From: Acanthamoeba sp. SK_2022b
Lineage: Eukaryota; Discosea; Longamoebia; Acanthamoebidae
Direction: 5' to 3'
DNA: 64,000 nt
Assembly (NCBI GenBank): GCA_027943245.1
Contig: JANDJZ010000016.1
Location: forward strand, 124,001-188,000
The notes beneath the pieces were generated by a model. The model saw nothing but the letters and a program-made list of their open reading frames with translations. It was not told where the DNA came from and ran no database searches. Below are positions 44,877 to 55,611 of the stretch, in pieces. Each line of letters opens with the position of its first letter. Position 1 is the first letter of the stretch. The position numbers and the translations under genes are program-made.

Positions 44877-45667
44877 TCAACCGCGAGGCTTTCGTGCGGG
44901 TTCGCGTCTCATTTGGTGAAGGGAGGCAGTCTCGAGGCGAAGCTTCTCATTCTTATGGTTGAGGTCGTCTTGTTGAAACTTCAACACCTGGTGATAGGTC
45001 TTCATGATCCTGTGCCTCTCGGCGTCGATCCTGCCCAGCTTCTTTTTCAGCTCTCGGTACTTGTTGCTCCTGTACTCCTCGAATTCCTCATCAATATCTT
45101 GCAGTGCCCTCTCTTCTGCCTCTTCACTTTCGCCCCCACTCTCTTCACGTTTGTGTGTTGCGTGTGGCGCAATTGACTGGGTGTTCACGACGTACGCTTC
45201 CCAGTTGGTGGGCTGCCCGAGTACGTAAGTGTGATAATGGGGCAGGGTGAGGGAACTGAGTAGAGAGGTACCATGTCCAGCCGTAGCCACTTCTTCAGTT
45301 GATGGTGTGCTTGCTGCTGTAAATTGCTAAACGACCTCTCCCAGCTGGCTGGCACATCTGCGAAGGCCTTGTTCAAGTCTCCAAGCAGGACCAGCCACTC
45401 TGCCCACTCAGCTGGTCCTGCCCACAACATTCCTGTTACACCACCAACTCACTGGGAAGTGGGATCAAATTAGGTACTTTGATGGTTGGTACTCACAACA
45501 AGAGCCATCTGGAGAAGGTCGAGATGCTGGGCGTAGGGCTCACCAGGATGGGGCAGAGCATAGGTGATGCCGCACAGGGTAATGTGCACCACCTCTCCCT
45601 TGTGCTTTGCCCACTCCCTTGATATAGGCCGCACACACCAGCACCCCTGAACCTGTGGCTTGCTCAT
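44877..45667 (-). CDS. Coiled-coil protein of unknown function
   Basis: Model: exon 1 from ATG 45667 (MSKPQVQGCWCVRPISREWA) to about 45494 using donor gtacca; exon 2 beginning just before MLWAGPAEWAEWLVLLGD and ending LKKWLRLDM; exon 3 starting PTNWEAYVVNTQS and ending RREPARKPRG. Phases agree. The third exon is a strong heptad-like region (EEAEERALQDIDEEFEEYRS, KYRELKKKLGRIDAERHRI). I recognise no domain. Its stop lies about 105 nt before the FAM151 start; a single merged gene was rejected because the reading phase does not join. Confidence 0.55.
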
Positions 45668-45826
45668 GATTTTTGTTCAAAAGGTTTCAGGAGTCAATGA
45701 AGCCACCCAGGGATACAAGCCACCAAGAGACACAAGCCACAAACAACGAAAAAGGTAATCTATCTTTAAAGCAAATCAATTATTGAATTAATTTCCGTGT
45801 CTGTACAGCAACTTCGAGCTGTTGCT

Positions 45827-46482
45827 CTAGTAGAGGAGGAAGGTAGTGAGCAGAGGCAAAAGGAAGCTGGTGAGGGCAGCAGCGGCCGAATCGCCACCCT
45901 TGGGATTGTTGATGACGACGTCGGAGAGGGTCGTGTCGGCGAGGACTTCTCCGGCGACCACGCAGCTGACGCCGAGGTTGAACTTGTTACCGAAGTCCTT
46001 CTGCTGGTCGTACGGGTAGAGGTAGTAGACCAGGTGCGTGCCATTGGCGATGGTGTTGTTGTTATGGACCTTCACCAGACCGGTCTCCAGGGTGGCTTGC
46101 TGCAAATAAAAAAAGATGAGCAATTAAATAATAAAAATAAAAACTGAAAATTTCAAGCGGAACGAAGGAGTGGAGAGCGTACGGAGATGTCGCTCTTGAA
46201 GGCGAAAATGACATCATAGCCCAGGGTGAAGTTGATGAGATACCTATCAACAACCTTGAAGAAGGTCTTGCCTCCGGGGAAGGTGAAATTGCACTGCACG
46301 GCGTCGGCGGGGAACTCCTTGGTGAAGTCGAACGTAGCGATGAGGTTGGTGCCGTTCTCGCTAAAGGTTTCGTTGGTGAAGCTGGCGGACACTCCATCCA
46401 CCGCGGTCGCCCTTTCGACAAGGGCGCTGAACGTGCACATCAGCACAACGATCGAAGCCAAGAAAGCAAGCGTGGTCTTCAT
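45827..46482 (-). CDS. Secreted, probably GPI-anchored protein (member B of the same family)
   Basis: Exon 1 46482 to about 46184, intron to about 46103, exon 2 to about 45827. The signal peptide is KTTLAFLASIVVLMCTFSAL. Body: VSASFTNETFSENGTNLIAT, DAVQCNFTFPGGKTFFKV, SDIS then QATLETGLVKVHNNN, LVYYLYPYDQQK, KFNLGVSCVVAGEV, VVINNPKGGDS. The end SAAAALTSFLLPLLTTFLLY is hydrophobic with a small-residue site before it, a typical GPI signal. FTNETFSxNGTNL, the VxCxxTFPGxxTFxxV block and the intron position (after the DxLS/DIS motif) are shared with the gene at 41443, so the two are paralogues. Opposite strands and 3.7 kb apart. Confidence 0.82.
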
Positions 46483-46861
46483 TTTATATCCTTCGGAGCT
46501 GTATCAATCGATTAGATGGTGTGGCGAGGGCAATCTAATCTGAACAGTGGTCGCACGAAAATGAAGTGACTAGCACAACCGCCAACACGGGATAACTTTT
46601 GCTCCTCCTGCGTGGGGATTGGCTGCTTCATTGCGCAACCCGAAGCCCCGGGACAGGCCCTGACGACTATGTCTGGGGGTTAGGAGTTCTAAGCCCAGCC
46701 CGGTTTTGTCAGGCAAAGCTAGCACAAGGAACGATATGAAAGTATCCAAGAAAAGATGGGAAATGGTCAAATAAAAACCTTTCCTGGTACGGGGCGCCAA
46801 TGGCCACGCAGTGCTCTTTTTTTTTAATTCCAGACCATACCGCCCGAAACGTATTACGCAG
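46483..46861. other. Intergenic between divergent genes 45827-46482 and 46862
   Basis: The promoters of both flanking genes must be here. No TATA box or other motif stands out. Confidence 0.5.
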
Positions 46862-49800
46862 ATGGATCCTTGTGCGGTACTCTCGGAGGAGGTTTGCACC
46901 CCCCCCCCAAGCCTTCTCCTCACATACTTGCATGCTAACCCTTCTTCAGGTGTGCTTGCACATCTTTTCATTCTTCTCTGCCCCCGAATTGATTACAAAT
47001 GGGCTGGTATGCAAGCACTGGCACCTCCTTTCTCTCGATCCCTGGCTTTGGGTACCCTCCGCATGCTCCACCTCTCCTCTACGGGGCCACTGGATCAGCT
47101 TACCACGTCCTTCTTTTTGCAAAGAAATGCCTGTGTAAGCGAGACTTCTACGTAAGCGCTACCAACAAAGAGGTTGATTGGAAGGCTCTCTACGCGCAGC
47201 GCAAGCGGCAGCTCGATAGGCTGAGCACAATTCGCCTGTCGCCTAAGGATATCCTTCCAGACTTGCTCGAGATCAGCAACGACGGGCTGAGCGTCAAGTG
47301 CACGGGCCCCTCTGTGGGCGAGCCCTTTGGCATATCCTTTCCTCCACACTCTCGTCCTCAGCGCATCATCTCGCGCGACTCACGTATCGTGTGTGCATCC
47401 ACCCATACATGCCTTAACTCTCGCAATCCGTACAAGCAACTCTGCCGTTACAAGCGCTCCCCTTTGGCGACGACTGCGCAGTGTCGTACTTCGAAGTGCA
47501 CATTGAAGACGCCGGTGACGTTGGGTACTGCTCGTTTGAGCTCTGTCAAGCTTCTACTACGCTGATGATAATGTGCACCCTCTGATCTTGCCTACCGCCT
47601 CTTTTCAGGCAAGTCATGATCGGCATCGCGCTCAATCACTTCCCACGAAGCTTGGCGCCCGCCGGCTGGCGGAAAGGGTACCTCATCCTCGGCCATCGGC
47701 CGTGTGCCACAACGAGTGGCCACAGCTCACTGTCACGCGCGCAGATCGTACGGGTATCACGCTGACGACGGCCGGGTGTTTGCTCAGTCCGGGATTGGAC
47801 GCAAGTGGGGTCCCACTTTCACCACGGGCGACGTCATTGGTATGCACTGCTCTCGGTTCTAGAACCAATCATCGTTCTCACTCCATGCCCGATCCCTTAT
47901 TCGCATGCACCCATACGCCAGGATGTGGTGTCAACTTCCTGTCGCGTTCGCTGTTCTTCACGAAGAACGGGGAGCTGCTCGGTGTCGCCGTGCAGAAGCT
48001 CAGACACTGCCGCAAGTTTTACCCCATCGTCACGCTCCACTCCGCGGGTGCGCGCGTGCGACTCAACTTTGGCGGCTACGGTCGGCCGTTCGTCTTTACT
48101 GTGGGCGAACACATCCGACAGCTCGAGGAAGCGTTTAGAGGTACAACTTCCTCCCCTTTCTTTCTCTCTCTCTCTCTCTACGCGCACGCGTTGCTTAACG
48201 CCTGGCCCCTCCTATCCACAGAGGCGGAGCTCAACGAAGAGCGAGAGAGAAACGAGCGGAAACAAAGGCGGAGGCGTGCTAGTCAAACCCTCGGTGGAGA
48301 CGAGCGAGCAGAAGAGGGCGAAGAGGGGGAAGACGACCAGCGTGATGACAAAGAGGCCGAGGAGAGCGATGACAGCGAAGAGGGCGAGGCTGACGGAGAT
48401 GACGACGAAGGGGATGAAGGAGGCGGCGGCGGCGGTATTGCAGGCGATTGGAGGAGTACTACGCACGACACGGTCGATGACATCCTCGAAAGGATCACGC
48501 ACCAGGTAGGCACAACGCGCTCATCACTTGCGCGGATTGCTTCCAGATTCTCTCACCAACAACTCCACCTTGTCTCCATCTCGTAAGGGTGCCGACAAAG
48601 ACGAAGAGCTCATCGAGTACTGCCGAAGCCAGATCAAGTCTCTTAAGTACGCGCTCTCTCTCTCTCTCTCTCTCTGGTTCTAGACCACTCGACTGCGTGG
48701 GCCACGCAGGCCTTGGGTTGTGTCCTCCTCACAGCTGACCTCATCGGCACCGTGCAGGCCCATGTTCAGAGGCAACATGGACGTGGACACCATCTCCGTG
48801 GACGAGCTGTTCGAGAGGACGCAGGAGCTCGCCATTTACTTCCGCACCTTCCAGGCCGAGAGCAGCGTGTGGGACCTTGCCCCCAAGGTATCGTTGCCGT
48901 GTGCCATTTACTCCCCCTCTTGGGGGGGGGAATGGGGCCTCTGCGCGCTGCTCACGGTTTGGGAATGGGCGGCCCAGGTGATCCGACCGGACCTCACGGA
49001 GAGCGACTACCGACTGATCCTGGACGACATCAAGGTGCTGCGCAACATGGAGGCGTATCCGACGGCGTCGCCGACGATACAGGGCGTACTCGCCTACTTC
49101 CTGCACCCCGTGCAGGCGACGCCCCACATCGGCACCGCCCGGTGGCAGGCCTTCACAGACCTGGAGAAGCGTCAATGCCTCACCCTCGCTCTCGAAGGCA
49201 TTGCCAGGGACTACGAGCTGTGCGTGTGCCGGCGAGACTTGGCCATCCTCAAGAGCACAAAGATTCCAGACAGCAACGGCCAGGTACCGGCCGTGGTGGG
49301 TTGTGGTCATTGTAGTAGGTTGGATGATGGTGACCCAGGTGGTGGGGGGGAATGGTGTTATCAATACAGAAGCAGCACACAGTCCAGCGCATACGAGAGG
49401 AGATGACGCCTCTGCTGCAGCCACCGGCCGCGGTGATGCAGCAGAGCGACAAGGAAATCGCTGTTTGGACCCTCAAAGAGTTTGAACGGCAGCTCACGGC
49501 CAGCCAGCTCGAGATCTTCGGTACGCGCATCACGCCACCACACATTTGCACTCTACCTGTTGTGCAGGTCACTGACCCATTCTCGCCGCTGCCACGCCTC
49601 GCGTGTGGCTTTTAGATCAGACGAGGAAGCTCGTGGGGCTCAAGGACTGGTCCGACTCGCTGCGCGAGTGGCTCGGCGTCGTCGCTCGCCGCGAGCGGGT
49701 CGTGAGCCCGCACATGCGGAGCAGCCCCGTTGCGTGCCTCCTCGGGACCGGCTACCACGTGTGGTCCGCCCTCCGCCAACGCTTCTGGCCGCCTTCTCCC

Positions 49801-49893
49801 ACTCCCCCTCCCGCTACGCCCGCCGCCGCTGCCGCCGCTGCCCCTCCCCCTATCGCTCCAGTGGCACCACCCGATGACCAGCCCGATAGTTGA
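46862..49893 (+). CDS. F-box and SPRY domain protein with C-terminal helical region
   Basis: Start ATG 46862 ([10 protein letters not shown]) spliced to [20 protein letters not shown] with [14 protein letters not shown]: an F-box. Then [25 protein letters not shown] domain follows: [52 protein letters not shown], then [50 protein letters not shown]. After an acidic, low-complexity linker ([16 protein letters not shown]) come helical segments ([59 protein letters not shown]) and a Pro/Ala tail ending PPDDQPDS. F-box proteins recruit substrates to SCF ubiquitin ligases, and SPRY domains bind proteins; the pairing suggests a substrate adaptor. Convergent with the BTB gene. Confidence 0.86.
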
Positions 49894-49950
49894 ACAAAGT
49901 CAAGCGCCGTATTTTATGTCTTGAATGTGACACACTGGAACAACCCCCAA

Positions 49951-51752
49951 CTACCACACAGGCGCAGTGAAGCCAAGTGAAGCGATAGGCGCACTGAAGG
50001 AACTCGTGACCTGGAACAACAACATTGACATGACGATGAAAGGCAGGGAGGGTGAGCTTGATTGTCGACAATATCGCCAAGATGATGCTGGGCGAGATGG
50101 AGAAGGTTGGGGGGGGGTGACGTACGTGGAGAAGGAACTCGGCAAGTAGGTCCTTGTCCAGGCGCATGAGGTCCTGCGCAGTGCATCCGAGGCTGCTGGA
50201 GGCTTCCTGTAGATAGTTCATGCAACCCTTCTTCAGGTGCACGAGACCGTTCTTGTGTGCGGTCTGAGTAACACAACAACACGCGATCAGCACGACGGGG
50301 GGGGGGGGCACGTGATCTTCTGATGGTAAGCGTGGGTACCTCAATCACATCTAGGACGCCATCGACCGAAGTTTCCTTCTTAACCGCGTGCAGGCAACGC
50401 ACTTGGCAGATGGTCCTGCAAACAACGATGATAATTAGATTAGTGAAAATTATTCTTGGTCTTGTTAGAGGAGATGGAAGCGTACGAGAGGGTGACCATG
50501 TTGAACTCGTCGGCCACGAGCGCGATCTGTATGAGCCTGCAGCAGGGCAGATCGGCCTTGAACTTGCCCGTGTAGCAGTACTACGCGCGAAACGGGGAGC
50601 GGTCAGCCCATCGCTCAACCAGACGAACAAAGAGGCTGTGCGTGCGTGCGCCGGATGTACCTTGATGATGCGAGCCACATCGTGAAACTGGAGGCCCTTG
50701 ATCTCGTCGTCGAGGTAGAAGACGGGTTTGCCCGCAGGGCCTGTCGACGGGGTGTCGTCGTGCTCGTTGAACATCTCCTGAAACTTGGGCGAGCCCAGAG
50801 CTAGGATGGCCTTGTGGGCGTAGATCTCCTGTCCCTGATACTGCAGGACCACATCGGGGAACATGTCCTTGCGGTTGAACAGCCGCGACACATCCTATAA
50901 ACAGCAACAACAGCAAAGACACAAGGGGTCAGCAACCATGGTTGACCAACCGCCTCTTCCTCTTGTTACGCGTAGACGCAACCACAAAGCGCGTACCGTA
51001 TGCGTGGCCTTGGACCACAACGACTGTGCGCTGAAGCTCAAGCCAGTGATGGCAGGCGCATCATAGCCAGTAACGGTGGGTGCGCCAAAGCCAGTGGTAG
51101 GTGTTGAGCCGAAGGGAGCGCTGCTCAAAAAGCCAGAGGTAGCTCCAAACGATGAGCTGTCGCTGGTGGCTCCCGTAGAGCCAAACAGTGAACTGGTGGC
51201 CGGCACTGTATGGCCGAACAGCGAACTGCCGCTGGAGGAGCCGAACAGCGAACTGCCGCTGGTGCCGCTGGTGGAGCCGAACAGCGAACCGCCAGTGCGG
51301 GTCGAGGCGGCCGGCGAGGTGCTGCCTAACAGGGAACCAAAGCTGGGAGTCGAGGAGGACGTTGAAGGTGCGGCTCCAAAGCTGAAGGAGGACGCAGCAG
51401 GAGCGGAAGAAGTAGCGGCTGAAAAGGCTACTCCTGATATGGTGTTAATAGCAGTCGTAGAGGCTCCGCCGAAGCTAAACGAAGAGGTAGGGGCGGCCTG
51501 CGACGAAGATGTGGTCGCAGACGTAGAGGCGCCGCCGAAGCTAAACGAAGAGGTAGGGGCAGCTTGCGACGAAGACGTGGTCGCAGACGTCGAGGACGTC
51601 GAGGCACCGAAGCTGAACGAAGAGGTAGGTGCGGCTTGCGAAGCCGCGGCCAAAGAGAAAGAGAGGGCACCTGGCGCGGTTGTGGTGGCAGACGAAGAGG
51701 CTGGCGCAGGCGTGGTGGAAGGAGTTGACGCAGAGGGTGCTTGCTTCGACAT
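49951..51752 (-). CDS. FG-repeat and BTB/POZ domain protein
   Basis: Start ATG 51752 (MSKQAPSASTPSTTP). Exon 1 runs to a gtacgcg donor at about 50998 after SLWSKATHT; exon 2 begins DVSRLFNRKDMFPDVVLQYQ in phase 0 at about 50895. The first 240 residues are Ala/Ser/Thr-rich with FG dipeptides: three SSFSFG motifs, several SLFGS and PSFGSLLG, typical of FG nucleoporins. The BTB part has GQEIYAHKAILALGSPKFQE, YLDDEIKGLQFHDVARIIK, YCYTGKFKADLPCCRLIQIA, VADEFNMVTLS, and ends with a helical tail (LMRLDKDLLAEFLLH then VTSSFSAPIASLGFTAPVW). BTB domains often act as Cullin3 adaptors or dimerisers. The FG/BTB combination is unusual; phase and a good splice site support it. Confidence 0.8.
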
Positions 51753-52206
51753 GTCAATCAAAGTTGGGTCTGGAAGGGAGGAAGTGAGTGCCAGAGGTCG
51801 GTTCTCAAAGCCTCCTCCCCTTTCCCCAGGCCTTTACAAAGAAACGAAGGTGCCCGCCCTCGCGGGTCAGCCGTATTTGCTTTGTATGTCGTTTGGACCA
51901 AGAGCCAAGTTGTTGTAGAAGGCCTTTATTGGCACACGCTAGCAACAAGTGGGGAGGGTAGGGTTTGGCGTTATTATTGCGCAAGGAAGTGAGGGGCGTG
52001 TACCTTGCTGGTGGTACGAGTGTGTAGCTGCGGGTGCGAGTGTCCGCCTGTTTTGTGGGCTCTGCCGCCTTCTTCGCGAACCTTCCAGAAGCTGTCTTCG
52101 TGCACAGGACAACTTTTCATGAAAGGAAATGTGTTGCGAGAAAAGTAAAGAAAATAGAAGAGAAAGTATATAATTAGCTGGCCTCAGAAAGAAGGTCGCG
52201 GCACTC
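51753..52206. other. Intergenic between divergent genes
   Basis: Nothing recognised. Contains the promoters of the BTB gene and possibly of the PH-domain gene. Confidence 0.5.
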
Positions 52207-55200
52207 ATGGATATTGGCCGCTCAGTGCTCGCGAGGGAGAACGTGGTGGCGACCTCTCCCCTTCCTGTACGCCTTCCCACTTGTAGCATTCACCAGAATG
52301 GGCGGCGCAGTCCGTTCCGCGCCCGCGATTATAATATTTTTTTTATATTATTCATAAATACTAGTAATTTTGAACTAGAAGAAGGCCAGTTACTTACGCT
52401 TCTAGGGCCGTGGCATCTTTTATTGAAAAAATACAAAATAATTGCCAACTCTACTACTGTAGTATCCGGTACTGGTGCCCCCTGCCCGAAGAAAAACACT
52501 CACTCCTGTTGTTGTCTTTTTGGTGCTGGCTCGACGTGAATGCACAGCTGTACGGATACCTTCAGAAGAGGGGCGAGAAAGGCCTGGTTCGCAGCTACAA
52601 GAAGCGATGGTTCGAGCAGAACGGGGCCAAGATATTTTACTTCCACGAGAAGGTGGCTAAACCCATCCCCTTCATGTTTGGATCACGTCTCTGACCGGAA
52701 GCGCTTGCTGCCCCCAGGGTGAAAAGACCGCGTTGGGGTTCATCGACTGTCTGGAGATCAGCACGGTCAGGTGAGAGCCCCGACTTGCTCCTCGCTTGGC
52801 CAGGTTTCTCTGGCTGCTCTGCTAACTGACGCCATTGTCATACGCACGAACTGGGCGCCCTCGTTCTCTCTGTTTCGCTCTTCTTCTTCAGGAGGACTGA
52901 TGAAGCCAGCACCGCCAGTCCGGTCAGCAGGTACCGCCGGGTTGCCCCCGAATCCGTGCGCTCATATGCTCCCGAGTCGCCTCGTCCTCACACACATACG
53001 TGTGCGCGCGTGTGCGTGTGTGCGTTGTCGCCTGCCAGGTCGCCAGCCCGCCGCGATGCATCCGTGCCTTTCGAGATCATCACACCCAAGCGCATCTACG
53101 AGTTCATCGCTTCGACCGAAAAGGATTGCAATTATTGGGTACAAGTCTCCCGGTCGACAGTTTGTTGTTTGTTTGTTGTTACTCACCTTGATGGTCGTGG
53201 TTGCGTTATACGTTGGACAGGTGGACGGCATCAATCAGTATCTCCGGTACCAAGAGGCCATGCTCGACACCCAGGGCATGATGGCAGCGCACGACCAACA
53301 GGTCACATCACTGCAAGTATGCGTAGCTCCTCTCAGAGACGGGCATAAGGCTGAAAGAGCCTTCCTCATTGCGCTTATGCATTGTGTCGTGTGTCGTGTG
53401 TCGTGTGTCGTGTGTCGTGTGTCGTGTGTCGTGTGTCGTGTGTCGTGTGTCGTGTGTCGTGTGTCGTGTGTGAAACGGCAGGCAAAGCTGGAGGACGCCA
53501 AGAAACGGCACACGCTGCAGACGATCCAGTGGGAGGAACGGAGCAAAGACTTGGAGAAGGAGCTGGCCGCAGTGCTGGAGCGACTGAAGAAGCAGGAGGC
53601 CGAAACGCAGGCCAAGCAGGCGGAGCTGGACCAGAAGGAGGCCGAGAGCTTCGAGCGCCTGCGTGAGCTCAACAAGGCCAGGAAGGAGCTCGAGTCCGAG
53701 AGGAAGCAAAGAGAGGAGAGCGAAAGCGAAGCCCGAAAGAACGCAGAGGCGGCCAAGCTCGCGCAGACCCGTGCCGAGGAGAGGCTGCTCGAGAAGGTGG
53801 CGGAGCGCGAGCGCGAGATCGACGAGCTGCGGGAGCGGCTGGCCAAGAAGGACGCCGACATGCTCGACTACGTCAAGAGCCAGAACCACAGCGCCGCCGA
53901 GGGGGAGGGCGACGCCGCCAGCGAGAGGGACCGCCTGCGCGAGATGTTTGAGAGCGAGATCGAGGAGCGCAAGCGCGAGACCGAGCGCGTCAAGGCCCAG
54001 TACGAGGAAAGGCTGGCCGAGTTGGCCCAGGCCAAGGACGACGACGCGCGACAGCGAGTCGGCGAGCTCGAGCGGACCCACAGCGCCGCCGTTCGGCGAC
54101 TCGCCGAGGAGGCCGCGCGGAAGGCCGAGGAGGTCAAGGAGGCCGAGGAGGAGTGGGGCCGCAGGGCCAAGGAGTACGAGGCGCGGGGGGACGACCTCCG
54201 CCGACGGGTGGCCGCCAAGAAGGCCAAGGTCAAGCAGCTCAACGGCTGGCTGCGCGAGCTCGAGGCAGCGCAGGGCAAGCAGGGCGAGAAGGCGGCCGGC
54301 GAGGAGGCGGGCCACGTGCGGGACATCGAGCGCGAGCTGCGCGACAGGGAGCAGGAGCTGCGGGACCGCGAGCGGGAGCTCAACGAGGTCAAGGCCAAGC
54401 TCGTCCAGGCCACCAAGCAGAAGAAGGCCATTAAGACCGAGGTCCAGGAGAAGCTCAACGAGATGGAGAAGGTGCTGCTCCGCAAGTCGCAGGAGATGCA
54501 CGCCATGCGCGACGACGTCTTGCAGGACAAGAAGCGCCGGGAGCAGGAGCAGGACAAGGATGCCGAGCTGGCCCGACTGGTCGACCTCGTCCGGGACAAG
54601 TCGGTCGCGCTCGACGAGAAGGAGGAGCTCGTGCGACAGCTCCAGCGCATGAGCGAGGAGCGCGAGCTCGACGCGCAGGCCCGGGTCAAGGCCCTGGAGG
54701 CCCAGCTCGACGAGCGGGACAGGGAGCTCGAGGCCCTCAAGAAGGAGCGGGACGAGCTGCAGCAGGTCAAGGGCGACTCCAAGAGCGCCAAGAAGCTGCG
54801 CGAGGAGCTCGAGGCGGCGCTGATCCGGGCCAAGGACAAGGCCAAGGCCAAAGACGACATGCTGCGCGCGCTCAACCTGAAGCTGGTCGAGGTCGAGTCG
54901 GAGCTCGCGGAGCGTCTGCGCGTCAAGGACGAGACCATCGACCACCTCAACGCTCGCCTGGTCGCCTCCACCGAACAGAAGAACGCCCTCGCCGACCGAT
55001 TCGAGGTGCCCGCGTGTGCTTTGTGTGTGCTGTGTGTGTGCTGTGTGCTCACGCAACAAGGGCCTGCTCTTTCATGATGTTACGCAGGAGCTGCTCAAGT
55101 CTTCGCAGAACGGCTCCAGGGACGAGGCCGAGCGAAAACGCAGGCAGGAGGACGAGATCAACGAGCTGAAGCTGGCCCTGCGGCTCAAGAACGAGGAGAT

Positions 55201-55540
55201 CCTGATGCTCACCGACCTCAGCAGCGGACGGAGCAAGGGCAAGGGCCACAGCGACGAGGAAGTGGAGAGCGCCCTCATGCAGGAGAAGATGGAGGAGCTG
55301 CGCCAGGAGCTCTTCTACTCGCTCGCCGTCGGCATCAAGCTCAACCTCTCCATGCAGGTGCGTCGGTGATCGTGCACCCCCCCCCCCCCTTCATCTCGGT
55401 TGTCTCACTCGGGCGGTGTGGTCGCTCAGGGCATTCAATGCACACAAAGCATCACGAGCCTCTACGACGACGCCAAGCGGGATCTGATACCCACCAGCGC
55501 CTGGAACAGCTGGATCTTCAACCGGCTCAGCCACGTGTGA
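52207..55540 (+). CDS. PH-domain protein with long coiled coil
   Basis: The start is uncertain. ATG 52207 (MDIGRSVLARENVV...SPLP) joins in phase to LYGYLQKRGEKGLVRSYKKR at about 52549 and is my preferred model. The PH domain continues WFEQNGAKIFYFHEK, GEKTALGFIDCLEISTV, PFEIITPKRIYEFIASTEKD and WVDGINQYLRYQEAML. A very long coiled coil starts at about 53481 (AKLEDAKKRHTLQTIQWEER) and runs for over 500 residues, coded by one exon to about 55000 and another from 55088. The C-terminus is a short conserved-looking block ending KRDLIPTSAWNSWIFNRLSH plus Val. PH domains bind phosphoinositides or proteins at membranes. The organisation suggests a membrane tether; that is inference. Confidence 0.84.
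53383..53471. repeat. (TGTCGTG)n heptamer repeat in the PH gene intron
   Basis: About 12 tandem copies of the 7-mer TGTCGTG, immediately upstream of the acceptor at about 53480 of the coiled-coil exon. A 7-nt period cannot be coding in one frame over this length without shifting, which fits an intron. Confidence 0.92.
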
Positions 55541-55611
55541 CGCGAAGTGTGTTGTACCATTTTTGCCGAATTTTTCTGCATTTTTAAGCGATATTTGATT
55601 TTTGCGAGGTG

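Noticed and set aside
44771..45667. Coiled-coil gene and FAM151 as one gene
   Set aside because: The coiled-coil frame ends in a stop, and the only nearby donor (CGCG|GTTGAG) leaves phase 1 while the FAM151 exon needs phase 0.
53383..53471. CRISPR array or coding Cys-Val repeat
   Set aside because: The unit is a pure 7-mer without spacers, lies in an intron, and the genome is eukaryotic.
53308..55059. 583-residue leucine-rich minus-strand open frame
   Set aside because: It is the antisense of the coiled coil (Glu/Lys/Arg codons read backwards as Leu/Phe), with no start context or domain.
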